Assembly (NCBI GenBank): GCA_003508835.1
Contig: PUFA01000068.1
Span: forward strand, 6,572,001 to 6,636,000
From: Eonycteris spelaea
Taxonomy: Eukaryota > Chordata > Mammalia > Chiroptera > Pteropodidae
Length of the DNA stretch: 64,000 nt
Reading direction: 5' to 3'
Shown: positions 34,511-45,091 of the stretch, piece by piece
How the letters are laid out: every line of letters begins with the position of its first letter
How positions within the stretch are numbered: the stretch's first letter is position 1
Made by a program: the position numbers and the translations under genes
Notes under the pieces: generated by a model
Told to the model about the DNA's origin: nothing
The model's database searches: none
What the model saw: only the letters and a program-made list of their open reading frames with translations

Positions 34511-34684
34511 AGTGGATGGGTGGAGAGTGGACGAATGGTTGGAAAGAGATTAAAATGTAGACATAGATACTATCAGGATGAGTTCGAAAAGGGTATAACT
34601 CAGATACCTTTTCAGTTTTTGAAACCAGTCCATTTATTCTACTTTTCTTTCTCTTTTCTGTGTCTCTGTCTCTCTTTCATTCAT

Positions 34685-35175
34685 TCAATAAATAAATCTA
34701 TCAATTAATCAAAACATTATTTCTACTATGTGACAGACATGGTGGTGGGATAAGTGATAAAACAGGCAAGAATCTTTTCTCATGAATATTACTAATAATG
34801 GGAAAGACATACAATAAAATAGTAAATAAAAAACAAGGAAATCACATTATTTATGAGGCTAAATATCAAAATAAAGTGATGAGATAAAGTGTAATTAGGT
34901 AAGGCCAATTGACAGAAGACTACTTTGAAGAGATTACATCTGAACGAGTATCCAAAGGATGAGAATGAACCAGTATTTCCATAAATAATAATAATAATAA
35001 TAATAATAATAAACAATTAAGGGTAATAAAGTGCCCTTTTCTATGAAATGGATAGAAAGCAGTGTGGCATAATAAATGAAGAAGATGGTATGAGATATAT
35101 TTAGAAATGCAGCTTATGCATAGCCTTATATGCCTTAGAAATCTATTTTAATCTATGAATAGTGTAAAATAACAT
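34685..35175 (-). repeat. LINE2, antisense
   Basis: 'ctatgtgacagacatggtgg', 'taaaacaggcaagaatcttt', 'tactttgaagagattacatc', 'gcatagccttatatgcctta' match reversed LINE2 blocks in order. A (TAA)n array at 34984-35011 interrupts it. The 74-codon Ile-rich frame on the minus strand is produced by that array. Confidence 0.65.
34984..35011. repeat. (TAA)n microsatellite
   Basis: About nine TAA units inside the antisense LINE2. Confidence 0.95.
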
Positions 35176-35182
35176 GGCAACA

Positions 35183-36202
35183 GCTTAGTTGTTTGGGCTG
35201 CTGACAAAATACCACAGACTGCATGATTTATAAACAACAGAGATTTATCTCTCAGTTCTGGTGGCTAGAAGTCTGAGATCAGGGTGCCAGTGTGGTCTGG
35301 TGAGGGCCGTCATTTGGGTCGCAGAATTCTCCTTGTGTCTTCACATGGCAGAAGGGCACAAAGGAGCTTCCTCAGGCCTTCTTTTTTTAAAAAAAAAATT
35401 AAAAATCTTTTATTTATATGAGTTTACAGTTATCAGAGTGTGTTGAACATATTTATTCAGCAAATACACTGTACCTATTCACATTTTTAACTTATTATTC
35501 TTAAAACTTCATTTATACATTCTCCTTTAGAAAGTATAAATGCAAAAACAGTTTGATAACGATATTCATTCACTGAAATAACACTGTACCTCCTAAGTTC
35601 TTCAAAACAAAGTACCTTTTATGCATGTGCTTTACAAATTGCATTAAATATAGCACAGTTTAATGAACATGTTATTTCACTGAAATAATATTACCTAGAT
35701 GCAACAAAATTCAAGATGCTTGGAAACATGTTTTTATACATGACTTTATATAGTGCACCATAGTGTGCTGAATACATTTTTCAGTGAAATATCATGTGTT
35801 CATATACATATTCATAACATAACATTGTTAGAAACATCTTTTACACATATGCATCCAAAAGTGTATTACATGTAGTTCAGTGTAGGAAACACATTCATTT
35901 ACTTAAATAACACTATAAGTATTTATATATAACTACGATTCATATAAACATCTTTTATACATGTGCCTTTAGGGAGTGCACTTATGCTGCATAGAGTGGT
36001 ATGAATGCATTCATTCACTGAATTAACCTGGTATTGATTCTCACTCAGGCCTCTTATATATAAGGGCACTAATCCCATTTATAAGGGCTCTGCCCTCATG
36101 ACCTAATCACCTCCCAAAGGCCCCACCACCTTGTACTATTACCTTTGGGGTTAGGTTACAATTATGACTTTCAAGGGGACATAAACATTTTAGACCACAA
36201 CA
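35183..36202 (-). mobile_element. MLT1-type MaLR LTR, antisense, split by insert
   Basis: The left part (35183-35381) reads 'gggctgctgacaaaatacca', 'ttataaacaacagagattta', 'tcacatggcagaagggcaca'. The right part (36044-36202) reads 'gggcactaatcccatttata', 'agggctctgccctcatgacc', 'taatcacctcccaaaggccc'. Together they form one LTR of the ERVL-MaLR class in reverse. It is non-coding. The two halves are separated by a foreign 662-bp insert. Confidence 0.9.
35382..36043. repeat. Insert of ~112-bp diverged tandem units
   Basis: The insert contains at least six units beginning with a 'ttcattcactgaaataacac'-like motif at 35452, 35565, 35672, 35776, 35894 and 36010 (spacing 113, 107, 104, 118, 116). 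A partial unit precedes at 35401-35451. Each unit also carries 'ttttatacatgtgc'-like and 'agtgcattaaatg'-like blocks further in. The left edge has a T/A run (35380-35400). 'ctcaggcct' occurs at both borders (35371-35379 and 36044-36052). I do not recognise the family. It could be retroposed satellite RNA or a tandem-structured transposon. Confidence 0.8.
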
Positions 36203-36357
36203 GCAAAACTTAATTCTAGGCTACATTGGCTGGTAAGCTGTGACTTTCAATTTATTTCTTGCCCTGATTGTACTTGACTCAAGTCACTGGATGGATGGGA
36301 ATAAGCTTGCATTTAGCAGGCATCACTGACTCTGGCTCTAAATTAATAAAGTTAAAA

Positions 36358-36535
36358 CAATGTTTCTCAGCCTTGACTGTTTATTAGAATCTCTTGGGGA
36401 GCTTTTAAAAACCCAGCCACCAGTGCCTTACTCAAAACGAATTAAATCACAGTCCCTGGAATTGGGGCACAAGCATTTATGTTTTTAAATTTCCTCAAGT
36501 GATTCCCTTCTATAACCAAGGTTGAGAATCACTAA
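36358..36535 (+). mobile_element. MER5-like hAT-Charlie MITE
   Basis: The left end is 'aatgtttctcagccttgact' with 'attagaatctcttggggagc'. The right end is 'caaggttgagaatcacta'. These are the inverted ends of a Charlie-type MITE ('cagtggttctcaaccttggct ... ccaaggttgagaaccactg'). Non-coding. Confidence 0.8.
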
Positions 36536-36539
36536 GTTA

Positions 36540-36665
36540 AAGGTTGATAACTTTCACAAGGCTGTTGAGAAGGTTCAATTAAATAATCTGTGTGCTGCTT
36601 CTAAGCACTAGCTCTTCTAAGCATAACTCTACTACCAATAGTACTATCATAAGAGCATTTCATAG
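36540..36665 (+). repeat. MIR 3' part, sense
   Basis: 'aaggctgttgagaaggttca', 'attaaataatctgtgtgctg' and 'cttctaagcactagctct' resemble the MIR 3' half ('gggttgttgtgaggattaaatgagttaat ... gcttagaacagtgcc'). Confidence 0.5.
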
Positions 36666-36689
36666 CTCTTGAAGATTGTTCTATTTCTT

Positions 36690-37635
36690 ATGCTAGACCA
36701 CACTTGCATACATAGAACACAATTAAAAAGCCTGCCCTGGTAGATCCTCTGTAGATCATGCTTCACAGCTGTATCTCTTAAAAATAATTTCCCAGGTTTC
36801 TACTCTGAAGTGAAAAAAGAAAACAGAGATTCTTCTCACAAATGATAGCTAAGAAAATTTCCAATGTCAACCTCACACTGAACTTTTAAGAATAATATCT
36901 ATGTAAGTAAAAGAAATACCTTAAAATTCAGCTCAAAGGGGATTGTTGGGATCAGCAAGCATAGGACTATTATCAAGAGAGTTAACGACAAAATTCCTGA
37001 GAATTAGGTGTCAGTTGAGTAATTTCATTTTTACTTTATATTCAAACACCTTGTTCTAGGAACTATGAATGTAATTAATGGGCATTTTAAATTTAATTGT
37101 AATTCAGGAACCTAAAACCTCTTTGTATTCCTTTATCAAATTACTAATTCATCTTAATATTCCATTTGATTATTTGGTGATGACAATGAAAAGGAGAGAG
37201 AAGGGCACTCTTGGAAAATAAAGATTGAATCCTGAAATGTTATTCACCTTTTTCTCTTACAAGTTTGAGGGAAAAAATAATACTTAAACAAGGAGTACAA
37301 ATTATATATAGATTGTGCGAGAATTATTGCATTCAGATTCAACAGGATAATTTATAGATCTTTCTACAGAGTTTAGATAAAGACAAACAACCAAAATTGT
37401 TGAATGAGTCACAACTAACCAGAAATTGGCCTGTCATTCTTGTGAAGATAAAATGTTAGAGGTATTTTATGAACATGTTGGTCCCAAATTCTCTACCCTT
37501 TTACAGGCAGGAAAGAGCATGCATAAGCTTTCTTTTGTTTGGGGCTAGTGTAGAGATCATGGGAGTCACTACTAGTAAGAGTAGAGAGCCATGTAGGAAC
37601 TCAAGATTCAAGTAGATAAAAACAAATCTTTCAGT
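36690..37635. other. Unassigned DNA
   Basis: About 0.95 kb with no gene. The stretch 37470-37610 is GC-balanced and may be an unrecognised old LTR, but nothing is assigned. Confidence 0.4.
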
Positions 37636-37639
37636 AACA

Positions 37640-38500
37640 ACTAGTATTTAGGAAGCACCAACAATGTTCTGAAAACGGATCAAATGGTGATCAAATATAA
37701 CAAAGGATGTCTTTGTCTTCCCAGAATATATTCTTTAGTAGGGAATAAACCATTAAATGGCCAATACAATGAAATGTGAAATACTCAAGACAATTGTCGT
37801 GAACAAACCTAACCATGGAGGTCAGAGCACACTTCATTTAAGATGATGTCAGAAAAGCAAGAAGTATTTATCTAGAAGGTGAAGAAAGTAGAGAGGCATG
37901 TTTCAAATAAAGGGAAGAGAATGTATGAAGACTCAGAGATGAGAGAAAACAGGAGCCATTGAGGGACTAAAATAATTTTTGGAATGCCTAGAATAGGACT
38001 GAAAGAAAAAGGGAGGTTGTTTTAAGATATGTCACAGAAATCAAATGGAAAGATTCTATAATACCTTGTTAAGTAGTTGTTTGATCCCAAGAGTGGTGGG
38101 ATCCAGTGAATGATTTTAAAAGGGAAGTGACATAATCAGATTTGTATTTCAGAAAAATTATTCTGGCTTTCATGTACAAAAATTGATTTAGGTAAGGTGG
38201 GATGTGGCAGAAGACTGAGATGAGATGTTTTAAAGAGTCAAGGGGAGAGATGATGGTAGTTTAGATCAAAATGGAAAAAAAGATAAACAGGTATAAAGGA
38301 TGTTTTAGAGATGAAATTGATGACCTAGTGATTAATTGGTTGTATAGAGAAAGAAAGAAGTCAAGAATGATTCTCAGGTATCCTACGAGAGCAAATGAGG
38401 TATACTGGTTATCAGGTTTAGGCAGTAAGACTAATTCTGGGACACACCCTTAATGCACTGAGTTTATAGAGATTTCCTCACTAAGTTAGGAAACAATTGA
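37640..38500 (-). repeat. Long LINE2, antisense (~850 bp)
   Basis: The longest LINE2 here. Blocks in order: 'tttaggaagcaccaacaatg', 'ttaaaagggaagtgacataa', 'tcagatttgtatttcagaaa', 'attattctggctttcatgta', 'gagagatgatggtagtttag', 'gaaagaagtcaagaatgatt'. They follow reversed LINE2 ('gagcaggggagtgacatgatctgattt', 'atcactctggctgctgtg', 'gagagatgatggtggcttgga', 'gaggagtcaaggatgac'). The 60-codon frame at 38271-38453 lies in this repeat. Confidence 0.8.
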
Positions 38501-38700
38501 AAAATTGGGGAATTCTTTTTGATATTCTGCCTTTCTCACTGAGATGTATGGACTGAATGGAATAGTATATATGAAAGAACTTATGGGCTCTACACTACCC
38601 CCAAATGTAAGATATTATATTGGTAGTAGACAGGAAGGGTCTCTCTTGTTTGGATCCCTCACCCATTTGGTGAGTAGAAATATAAAAACTGAGTTTCCCA

Positions 38701-38807
38701 CCTGTCTTAGCTTGGACTGCTATAACAGGATGCCATAGACCAGGTGACTTATAAACAGCAGTAATTTATTTCTCACAGCTCTGGAGGTTGGGAAGTTAAA
38801 GATCAAG
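38701..38807 (-). mobile_element. MLT1-type LTR end, antisense
   Basis: 'cctgtcttagcttggactgc', 'tataacaggatgccatagac', 'gtgacttataaacagcagta', 'tctcacagctctggaggttg' is the reversed 3' end of an MLT1 LTR, the same class as 35183-36202. It stops after 'aaagatcaag', so the rest of the LTR is missing. Confidence 0.85.
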
Positions 38808-39099
38808 AAAAGTAAAGCATCCTAGCACTTTACCAATAAAGAAAAAAAAAGTATACACACACTCACTCACATACACAGGATTTCTCTCATAAAAGTTTTT
38901 GATCTTGATTGTATAAGCTACATATGAATATTTTCACTATTTAAAGTACCTAGCACTGTGTTTATAGAAAAGGCAATTTGCTGTATCTTGAGAGGGCAAA
39001 TGAGAAAATGAAATACAAGAATTAAAACTATTATTGTTGGGGCAGTGTCCATTTACTAAATGAAATCTACTTCTGCTCAAAAACTTTTAGAGCATTCAT

Positions 39100-39620
39100 A
39101 AACTAATTCAACAAAAGTTTAATGCTCACTTTGTGTTGGCAAACTGGACAAGCATGATACAGAACAGTGTCTGTCCTAAAGGAGCTCAGAGTTCTGTTGT
39201 GGACAATTACAATGAGAGGAGTAACTAAGAGTAAAATTAGCAACATACTGTAACATCCAAGGCATTCAGTGATAGAGAATAGCAGGTTTAGAAAAGAATG
39301 AGGAATTTGGTGTTCAGGGAAGAGAGCTGGGACATGCTGTAAAGGGCCTTTTTTTGTCTAGTTTAAGGAGTTAAAACAATACTCCATAGACAATAAGAAA
39401 TAATGGTACATAAATGACTGTTTTGGAATAAATAGCTGCTGATGTTGCATAGGTGTGATTAGAGGGTAGAGATAATGCTGGAAGAGATAGGTTAGAAATA
39501 GTCAGAAAAATCCAAGTAAGAGAGAACGAGTCTAAATCCAGGCAGAGGCAGTGACACAGAGAAAACTCAGGTTGAAAGACTATTACAGATACAGAACTAA
39601 AAGGAGATATAAATTATAGA
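39100..39620 (-). repeat. LINE2, antisense
   Basis: 'tgctcactttgtgttggcaa', 'ctgtcctaaaggagctcaga', 'ttcagtgatagagaatagca', 'gacatgctgtaaagggcctt' and 'agtttaaggagttaaaacaa' track reversed LINE2 ('ctgccctcaaggagctcaca', 'gatcatgcagggccttgtagg', 'taaggactttgg'). Confidence 0.65.
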
Positions 39621-39959
39621 ATTTTTTTAATTCTACAATCACTCATAATCTATAATAATGGATCCAGTATCTTGACCTGAAAGGCCAAAGTTCCACCAAG
39701 AACTTGCACTTTATTTGGTTAAGAAGGCCAAGCCTTTCAATGTTGATGTTTTATTTAGAAGTTTCACATACCCATTTGGTACTACACTCACTCCACCCCT
39801 AATTTTTTACTCCCACCCCTAAATTTGTCTGTGTTGTATAGAAAGAATTTCTACATATTAAAAAAAAGTACATAGAGTTAGTTTATAAGCTAGGTGAAAA
39901 ATTCAGAATAACTAAAAGAAAGAGACAGCTAGAACAGCAGGGGTTTATAAATGAAAATT

Positions 39960-40430
39960 CATGGTAGACAAGCTGAGTTCCTTCCTTTGATAAATTCTCA
40001 AAATTAATGGATAGAAGAGAAAATGTGATACATTTAGGCATTAGCAAAACATCTGATACTATGTCTGATGATATTTTACTTGCAAATTTGTTTTAAATGA
40101 GCTTAGATGACATGAAAATCAGTCAGATTAGAACTGAGGAAAGGCTTATAAACAGAAAATAACAAATGCTAGATCTGGTGTTATTTAACTTTTTTATTAA
40201 AGAACTGGAATGGGAGAGTAAATGGCATATTAATACAAATGTCAAATAACTCCAGATTCACAGGATTACAGAGTGTACAGATTCAAACTGTGAGGAGAAG
40301 GAAAATTGACCCAAATATAATAAGGAGTCAAACATGAGAAGAAAAATTAGAAACAACTTTTCTTTCAATAACCAGTCACATGAACATGTAAGCTGGGGAA
40401 AATGGCAAGGGCAGTGGATGAAATATTAGA
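39960..40430 (+). repeat. L3/CR1 LINE relic, sense
   Basis: 'catttaggcattagcaaaac', 'atctgatactatgtctgatg' and 'atattttacttgcaaatttg', then 'ctggtgttatttaacttttt', 'tattaaagaactggaatggg' resemble the reverse-transcriptase region of CR1/L3 LINEs ('gactttagcaaagcatttgatacagtctc...', 'tgttcaacatttttattaatgacctggatg'). Stops and frameshifts are throughout. The match is by eye and old. Confidence 0.5.
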
Positions 40431-40431
40431 A

Positions 40432-40560
40432 AAAATGAGTTCAGTTTCCAATTTCAATAATTAGGTGAATGACCTTGTACAAGTGGCTTGACCTCTCTGT
40501 AACACCTGTTTTCCCAAGTTTAATGTTAAGAGATTGAACAAGTAAGTTTCCGCAGTTCCT
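40432..40560 (+). repeat. MIR SINE, sense
   Basis: 'gaatgaccttgtacaagtgg', 'cttgacctctctgtaacacc' and 'gttttcccaagtttaatgtt' are the MIR core ('gtgtgaccttgggcaagttacttaacctctctgtgcctcagtttcctcat'). Confidence 0.7.
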
Positions 40561-41074
40561 TTCATTCCTAAAATTCTTTCTTTAGTTTCCCTACCCTTTC
40601 TCTTTTCCTCTTAAATTCTTAAGGCTATCTCTCTTATACTGAAGACTTGCTTACAAAAGTCTTCTGAGGTTTCTCTGTCTAACTGGGGTCATTACCATTT
40701 TTATGATGACACAGCTTATCTCTGTACAGCTATATACTGTCCTATTCTGGCCCCTTAGGTTAGAAAGTGACTTGCTTAAAGGCCTCCCATTGTCTTTCAC
40801 CTGCTGATCTCACCATCACAAACACCATTAGTTGGACTCTGTAAAGAACATAATGCAGTATACTGTTCTAAAGGAGTAGAGCGGATGGCGTTTTATGTTG
40901 TGGGGAGTGACAAATTGGAGAGTATTTACAGTGTCACACTTTACAGTTCAGGAAGCTGTCAGTCATGTGATAATGTAAATTATGATACATTACTTTGAAT
41001 GCATTTGTGTTTGTTTTGTTCTGTTTGCTAATCAAAGATTATTCGTACATATTCATAGATATCTGTACTAACCC
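40561..41074. other. Unassigned DNA
   Basis: No gene or repeat is securely placed. 40561-40640 is pyrimidine-rich. Confidence 0.35.
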
Positions 41075-41225
41075 TAGAAAGAAGGCAAAGTGAATAAAAC
41101 TATCTGAATTTTGTATCCAAGAAAACTAAGATATGATGGTTAATGACTTGACCAGGGATATAAACATAGTGAGCATCAAAGTCTTGACTAGAACTTTTGC
41201 TAGTCTAGCTGTATTTTCATTCTGC
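41075..41225 (-). repeat. MIR SINE, antisense
   Basis: 'tatccaagaaaactaagata', 'gttaatgacttgaccaggga', 'catagtgagcatcaaagtct' follow reversed MIR ('gatgaggaaactgaggca', 'gttaagtaacttgcccaagg', 'acagctagtaag'). Confidence 0.55.
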
Positions 41226-41559
41226 TTCATCATGTTACACATTAATTTGAAATGTTTTACATGACTTTATAAAGTGATGTTTGTAGGCCCTCCATAACAT
41301 GACCAAGTACAAGAAAAGTATTTATTTCAAATGCTGAGGTGATAAGCAAGCTTGCAGATCAGTTACATTTAATGCATTAGGAATAGGGGTATTAAAAGGA
41401 CTTACTGCTCCTAATATGTGAATCTTAATGAGGAATTCCAATGAAACTTCGATGTAGACAACAGGGATTCTTCATGAAATGCAGAAATTATTGGGACATT
41501 TCATTGAAACAGAACTCCGAAGAATTCCTATTGACTCCATCATCTCATGGTTTTCAAAA

Positions 41560-41790
41560 TCCACTCTTATTTCCCACTATTCCTTCGAATTTATGCATTT
41601 TGTGTATACCCCACTTTGAGTGAATCACCTTTTCAGAAATACTATGGAGATAGAAGCTCCTTTACAGTCACATCAAGAACATTGTCCATCAATATCCTAC
41701 TCTATCTCTATAACTAAAGGCAGCATTACACACACACAAGACACTAGATAAACATCTGTTGAATGAATAAATGTCTCCATGCCACCACTT
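41560..41790 (+). repeat. Possible LINE2 3' end, sense
   Basis: The end reads 'gacactagataaacatctgt' then 'tgaatgaataaatg', as in the LINE2 terminus ('caataaatgtttgttgaatgaatgaatg'). The upstream part is poorly preserved. Confidence 0.45.
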
Positions 41791-42020
41791 ACACGAAGTC
41801 TCCATTGAATTGTCTCATAAAATTTGCTATGACCTCTAATACAATTCATACTAAATATTTCTTTACATTTTACAAATATATCTCTACCTTCATTTAAATT
41901 TTAAAGTTTTCAATGTCACTGTCTGTATTTTTATTTTTAAAAGCAATACCTTTCTCATAGGTCTGTTGTATATTATACAAAACTGCCATAGTGATTGATA
42001 TATATGTAGTAGACTAGTTG

Positions 42021-42104
42021 TTTTTTTTTTTTTTTAGTTTTCTTAGTTTTTCTTTAGTTCTTTAGTTTCTCTTTAGTTTTTCTTTAGTTTTCTTTAGTTT
42101 CTCT
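42021..42104. repeat. T15 run plus (TTTTCTTTAG)n minisatellite
   Basis: Fifteen T residues (42021-42035) are followed by about seven imperfect copies of a 9-11 bp unit ending in 'tttag' (42036-42104). On the minus strand it reads as an A-rich 'ctaaagaaaa' array. Confidence 0.85.
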
Positions 42105-42109
42105 TCTTA

Positions 42110-43595
42110 TCTACCGAAGTGAATAGTTGATTATAATACCAGCAATATGGTTCTAAAACCATAAAAAATGTTCTTAACATTTACTATAAGAACTGGAATA
42201 AAAATTCTGAACTCCTATGGATTTTAAACCTCATTGAGGACTATAAACTTAGTTTGAAGAAAGGTAATTGGATAGTGGCTCTTCCTTAACACCCCTCTTT
42301 ATGTGTAAATGGAGGTTTTAAGAAGTAAAATCTGTTTGAAAAGTTGTATAATTAATTTTTTAAAGACAGTCCTTTCCAAAAACAGTGTCTTTGTTTGATC
42401 TTCTCTGTTTGCCCTTAAGATCTTAGAGTTGTAATCTGCAAATATGTTTTGACTGGACTAGTACAGAGAAAAGATGTAAGTATGAACTAGAATGAAAACT
42501 CTTCACCTGTAATTTTCTTCCATGACCTTTTAGAATGTTTTATTTACAATACATTTTTATAAAGATGACTCCTGAAGCCTTCAGTTTTAAGATTTCTTCT
42601 TTTTGGTTTTGGAAGCCCTTAAATCCTGCTGAGTTTCCTTAATTATCGAACCCCTACTCTTTTAACCATATTCTGGCACTGCAACTCTTATATTAAGCGA
42701 CAGCATAATTCAAAAACAGTGGATCAAAGGGCCAATACAATTCAGCCTCAGCTGATCATTGCTATTGAGGATAGCCGGCTAATGTGGACTATGTGTAAAA
42801 ACAGCTAACCATAGCAAGGACCAACTAGCCAGATCACAACGGAGAATTAGGAAGTTGGCAGTAGTATAGACTGAGTTTTGAAACTGTCCCCAACAAGGGG
42901 AGAGATATGGATTTTGGGCAGAAGTCATCAATATTCTATTTTGGTCAATTATCTTTTTCAGTAACACCTCCCTCCCCCACAGCTCCTACCACCTCTTTTT
43001 CATCTCCTTCAGAAGTATCAAACAATCCCATAATACCCTCAAACCACCAGGATCTTGCCTATTCATTCCCTGAGTTCAAACTGACACATGATAATGATAA
43101 GAAAGTGAATGTATGTGTATTTAATAATGCTTACCAGTACCTACTTGCTTTGATATAAACAGTTGATGTTTTCTTGGTTTTAAATAAAGTGCTATCTACA
43201 TATTAAGCCCATCTTAAGCATCATTCCTTCCTAAAAGATTGCTGATCCTAAACTTCAAACATACCTGAGATATTCTTCAAAGCTTGTCATTTTTTCTGCC
43301 CACACTGATAATCTGAATGATTTGCTATTATAACCGAGCTATTATTTTGAGGTTAATATCTTACCTCCCATTGTCCATTTAGATAATTTGATTGACAGGC
43401 AAGTTTCAACTTTTGTCCATATCTGAATTTATTTTTTCTTCAGAAAATGACTTCTAAAGTTTATCCCAGGCTGCATGTTCTGTTATTACAAGAAAGAGTT
43501 TCCTTTAAATATAAGTTCATCTCAGTCCCACAGCCTACATATCTAAGTTTATTCACAAACAAGCTCAGTGAGGTTTCCACTCCAACATGAAATTA
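42110..43595. other. Unassigned DNA
   Basis: About 1.5 kb with no recognised gene or interspersed repeat. Two opposite-strand frames at 42779-43158 (62 and 83 codons) lack domains. Confidence 0.4.
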
Positions 43596-43601
43596 TATTT
43601 T

Positions 43602-43699
43602 ATCTCATATATTTCATATCTCATATATTTCTTTGTAATCCTTTGTATTCACTCAATTTCTCTAATGATAAAGATTCACTCAATTTCTCTAATTAAAGT
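43602..43699. repeat. Two adjacent tandem duplications (16 and 27 bp)
   Basis: 'atctcatatatttcat' (43602-43617) is followed by a copy at 43618-43633. A 27-bp segment starting 'attcactcaatttctctaat' at 43647 is repeated from 43674 with minor change. Confidence 0.9.
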
Positions 43700-45090
43700 C
43701 AAAGATAACCATTTAGTAACTAAAGAGGTATAGAATATTTTGTTTTCTAGTCATCTGCATGTAGCATTATCCTCCATATCCCTGCTGTCGATATTTAATC
43801 CACAAAGAAATAAAATTATCTTTTATTCATTCAAGTCTTTTATTTACTTACTCTCATAATATTATTAGTTTTAGTCAATTATTAAAAGTCTAGAATATAG
43901 CCAGAAAGGAAATAAAAAATACCCATTAATCGACTTTAGATTCAGTATCTGCCAGAGGTATCATATGGGTAAAGTGCCCTTTCTATAGCCCATCACCTTC
44001 AGAAAAAGGTCTTTCATATCTATACTTAGATACGGTTCTGATTCTAATCAGCAGATTCTATTATAAGCCTTTAAGTTAAAAAAAAAAGTGTGTGTGAGAG
44101 AGAAGAAAAAATTGCTGATGAAGGCCATAAAAATAAATGAGGCTTATTGCTTCTTGACATCTTTAGCACTTTCTGTGGCTTCCTGAGTGAGCAGCAGTGA
44201 CATACAATAGCTAAAAGACTGTATGTAAGATAATGAGAAAAATAAATGCATCCTCAGGTGCAGCCAACAGGAACTGCTGTTAACATTCATTATTCAGGGT
44301 CTTGAATGCTCCCAAGATGATATTATTAATTCGCAGAATGAGCTAAGAGGTGTGAAAGAAAGCTGATGTTTGCTTATAACCTTCTTGACCATCACTTTGA
44401 ATATTAACCAAGGAGGTCAAATGTATATTATTACTTTAATATTGTATTTCTTTTTATGATGGCAATGCCAGCAGGCAGTATTGTGTCAGCATGTACCCTT
44501 ATTGGAGAAAAAGGAATGAAAAGTATACATTGATGTATATGTGTGTTCAACTTCAGCCAGCGCTCCTGGCCCATGTCCAATGTACAATTTTTAAATAATC
44601 TTACCGGCTCTAGCATCCCTCTCAGTTTTTCAGGTCCTTACGTTACTACATAGAGTACATTCTTGTTTCGAGAATCTTAGAAAAATGATTTGGTTGTGTT
44701 GACTGAAACACAGATTTAACTATGTCATTCAAAGCCTAACCAAAAACAAAACAAAAATCTAAAACTAAGAAAAACTAATTTACAATTGTTTTCTAGGTCT
44801 CGATGCATCTTTAAGTCTCCAAACTCTATCCTTTTTCCAGTTCTTGTGATACATCCCATATTCTAGAATTATTTAAAACAAGACCATATTTACCCGACTA
44901 AAACTGTTTTTCTGACATAACCCAAAGTAATTCAAATTTTAGGCACCTCGACATCCCCATTTGTGTTTCATGAATTGCTTCACTGAGTTTTAGATGTTAG
45001 ATATGAAACACTGCAATCCTGTCAGAGGACCATTAAACCCACTTTTCTGGATAAATAGAATGATAAGGATAGACTACTGATTTTGCACAA
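43700..45090. other. Unassigned, repeat-poor DNA
   Basis: About 1.4 kb without recognised repeats. The segment 44150-44420 is evenly composed and free of simple sequence. The 61-codon minus frame at 44431-44616 has no domain. Confidence 0.4.
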
Positions 45091-45091
45091 C

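Noticed and set aside
34792..35016. Ile-rich 74-codon frame
   Set aside because: Produced by the (TAA)n microsatellite inside a LINE2.
35401..36009. CRISPR-like array because of regularly spaced motifs
   Set aside because: Units are about 112 bp, diverged throughout, with no identical short repeats and unique spacers, and the genome is mammalian.
35183..38807. Single provirus bounded by the MLT1 pieces at 35183 and 38701
   Set aside because: Both are antisense, but the interval between them is MER5-like, MIR and LINE2 sequence with no retroviral internal region, and the second LTR is only a fragment.
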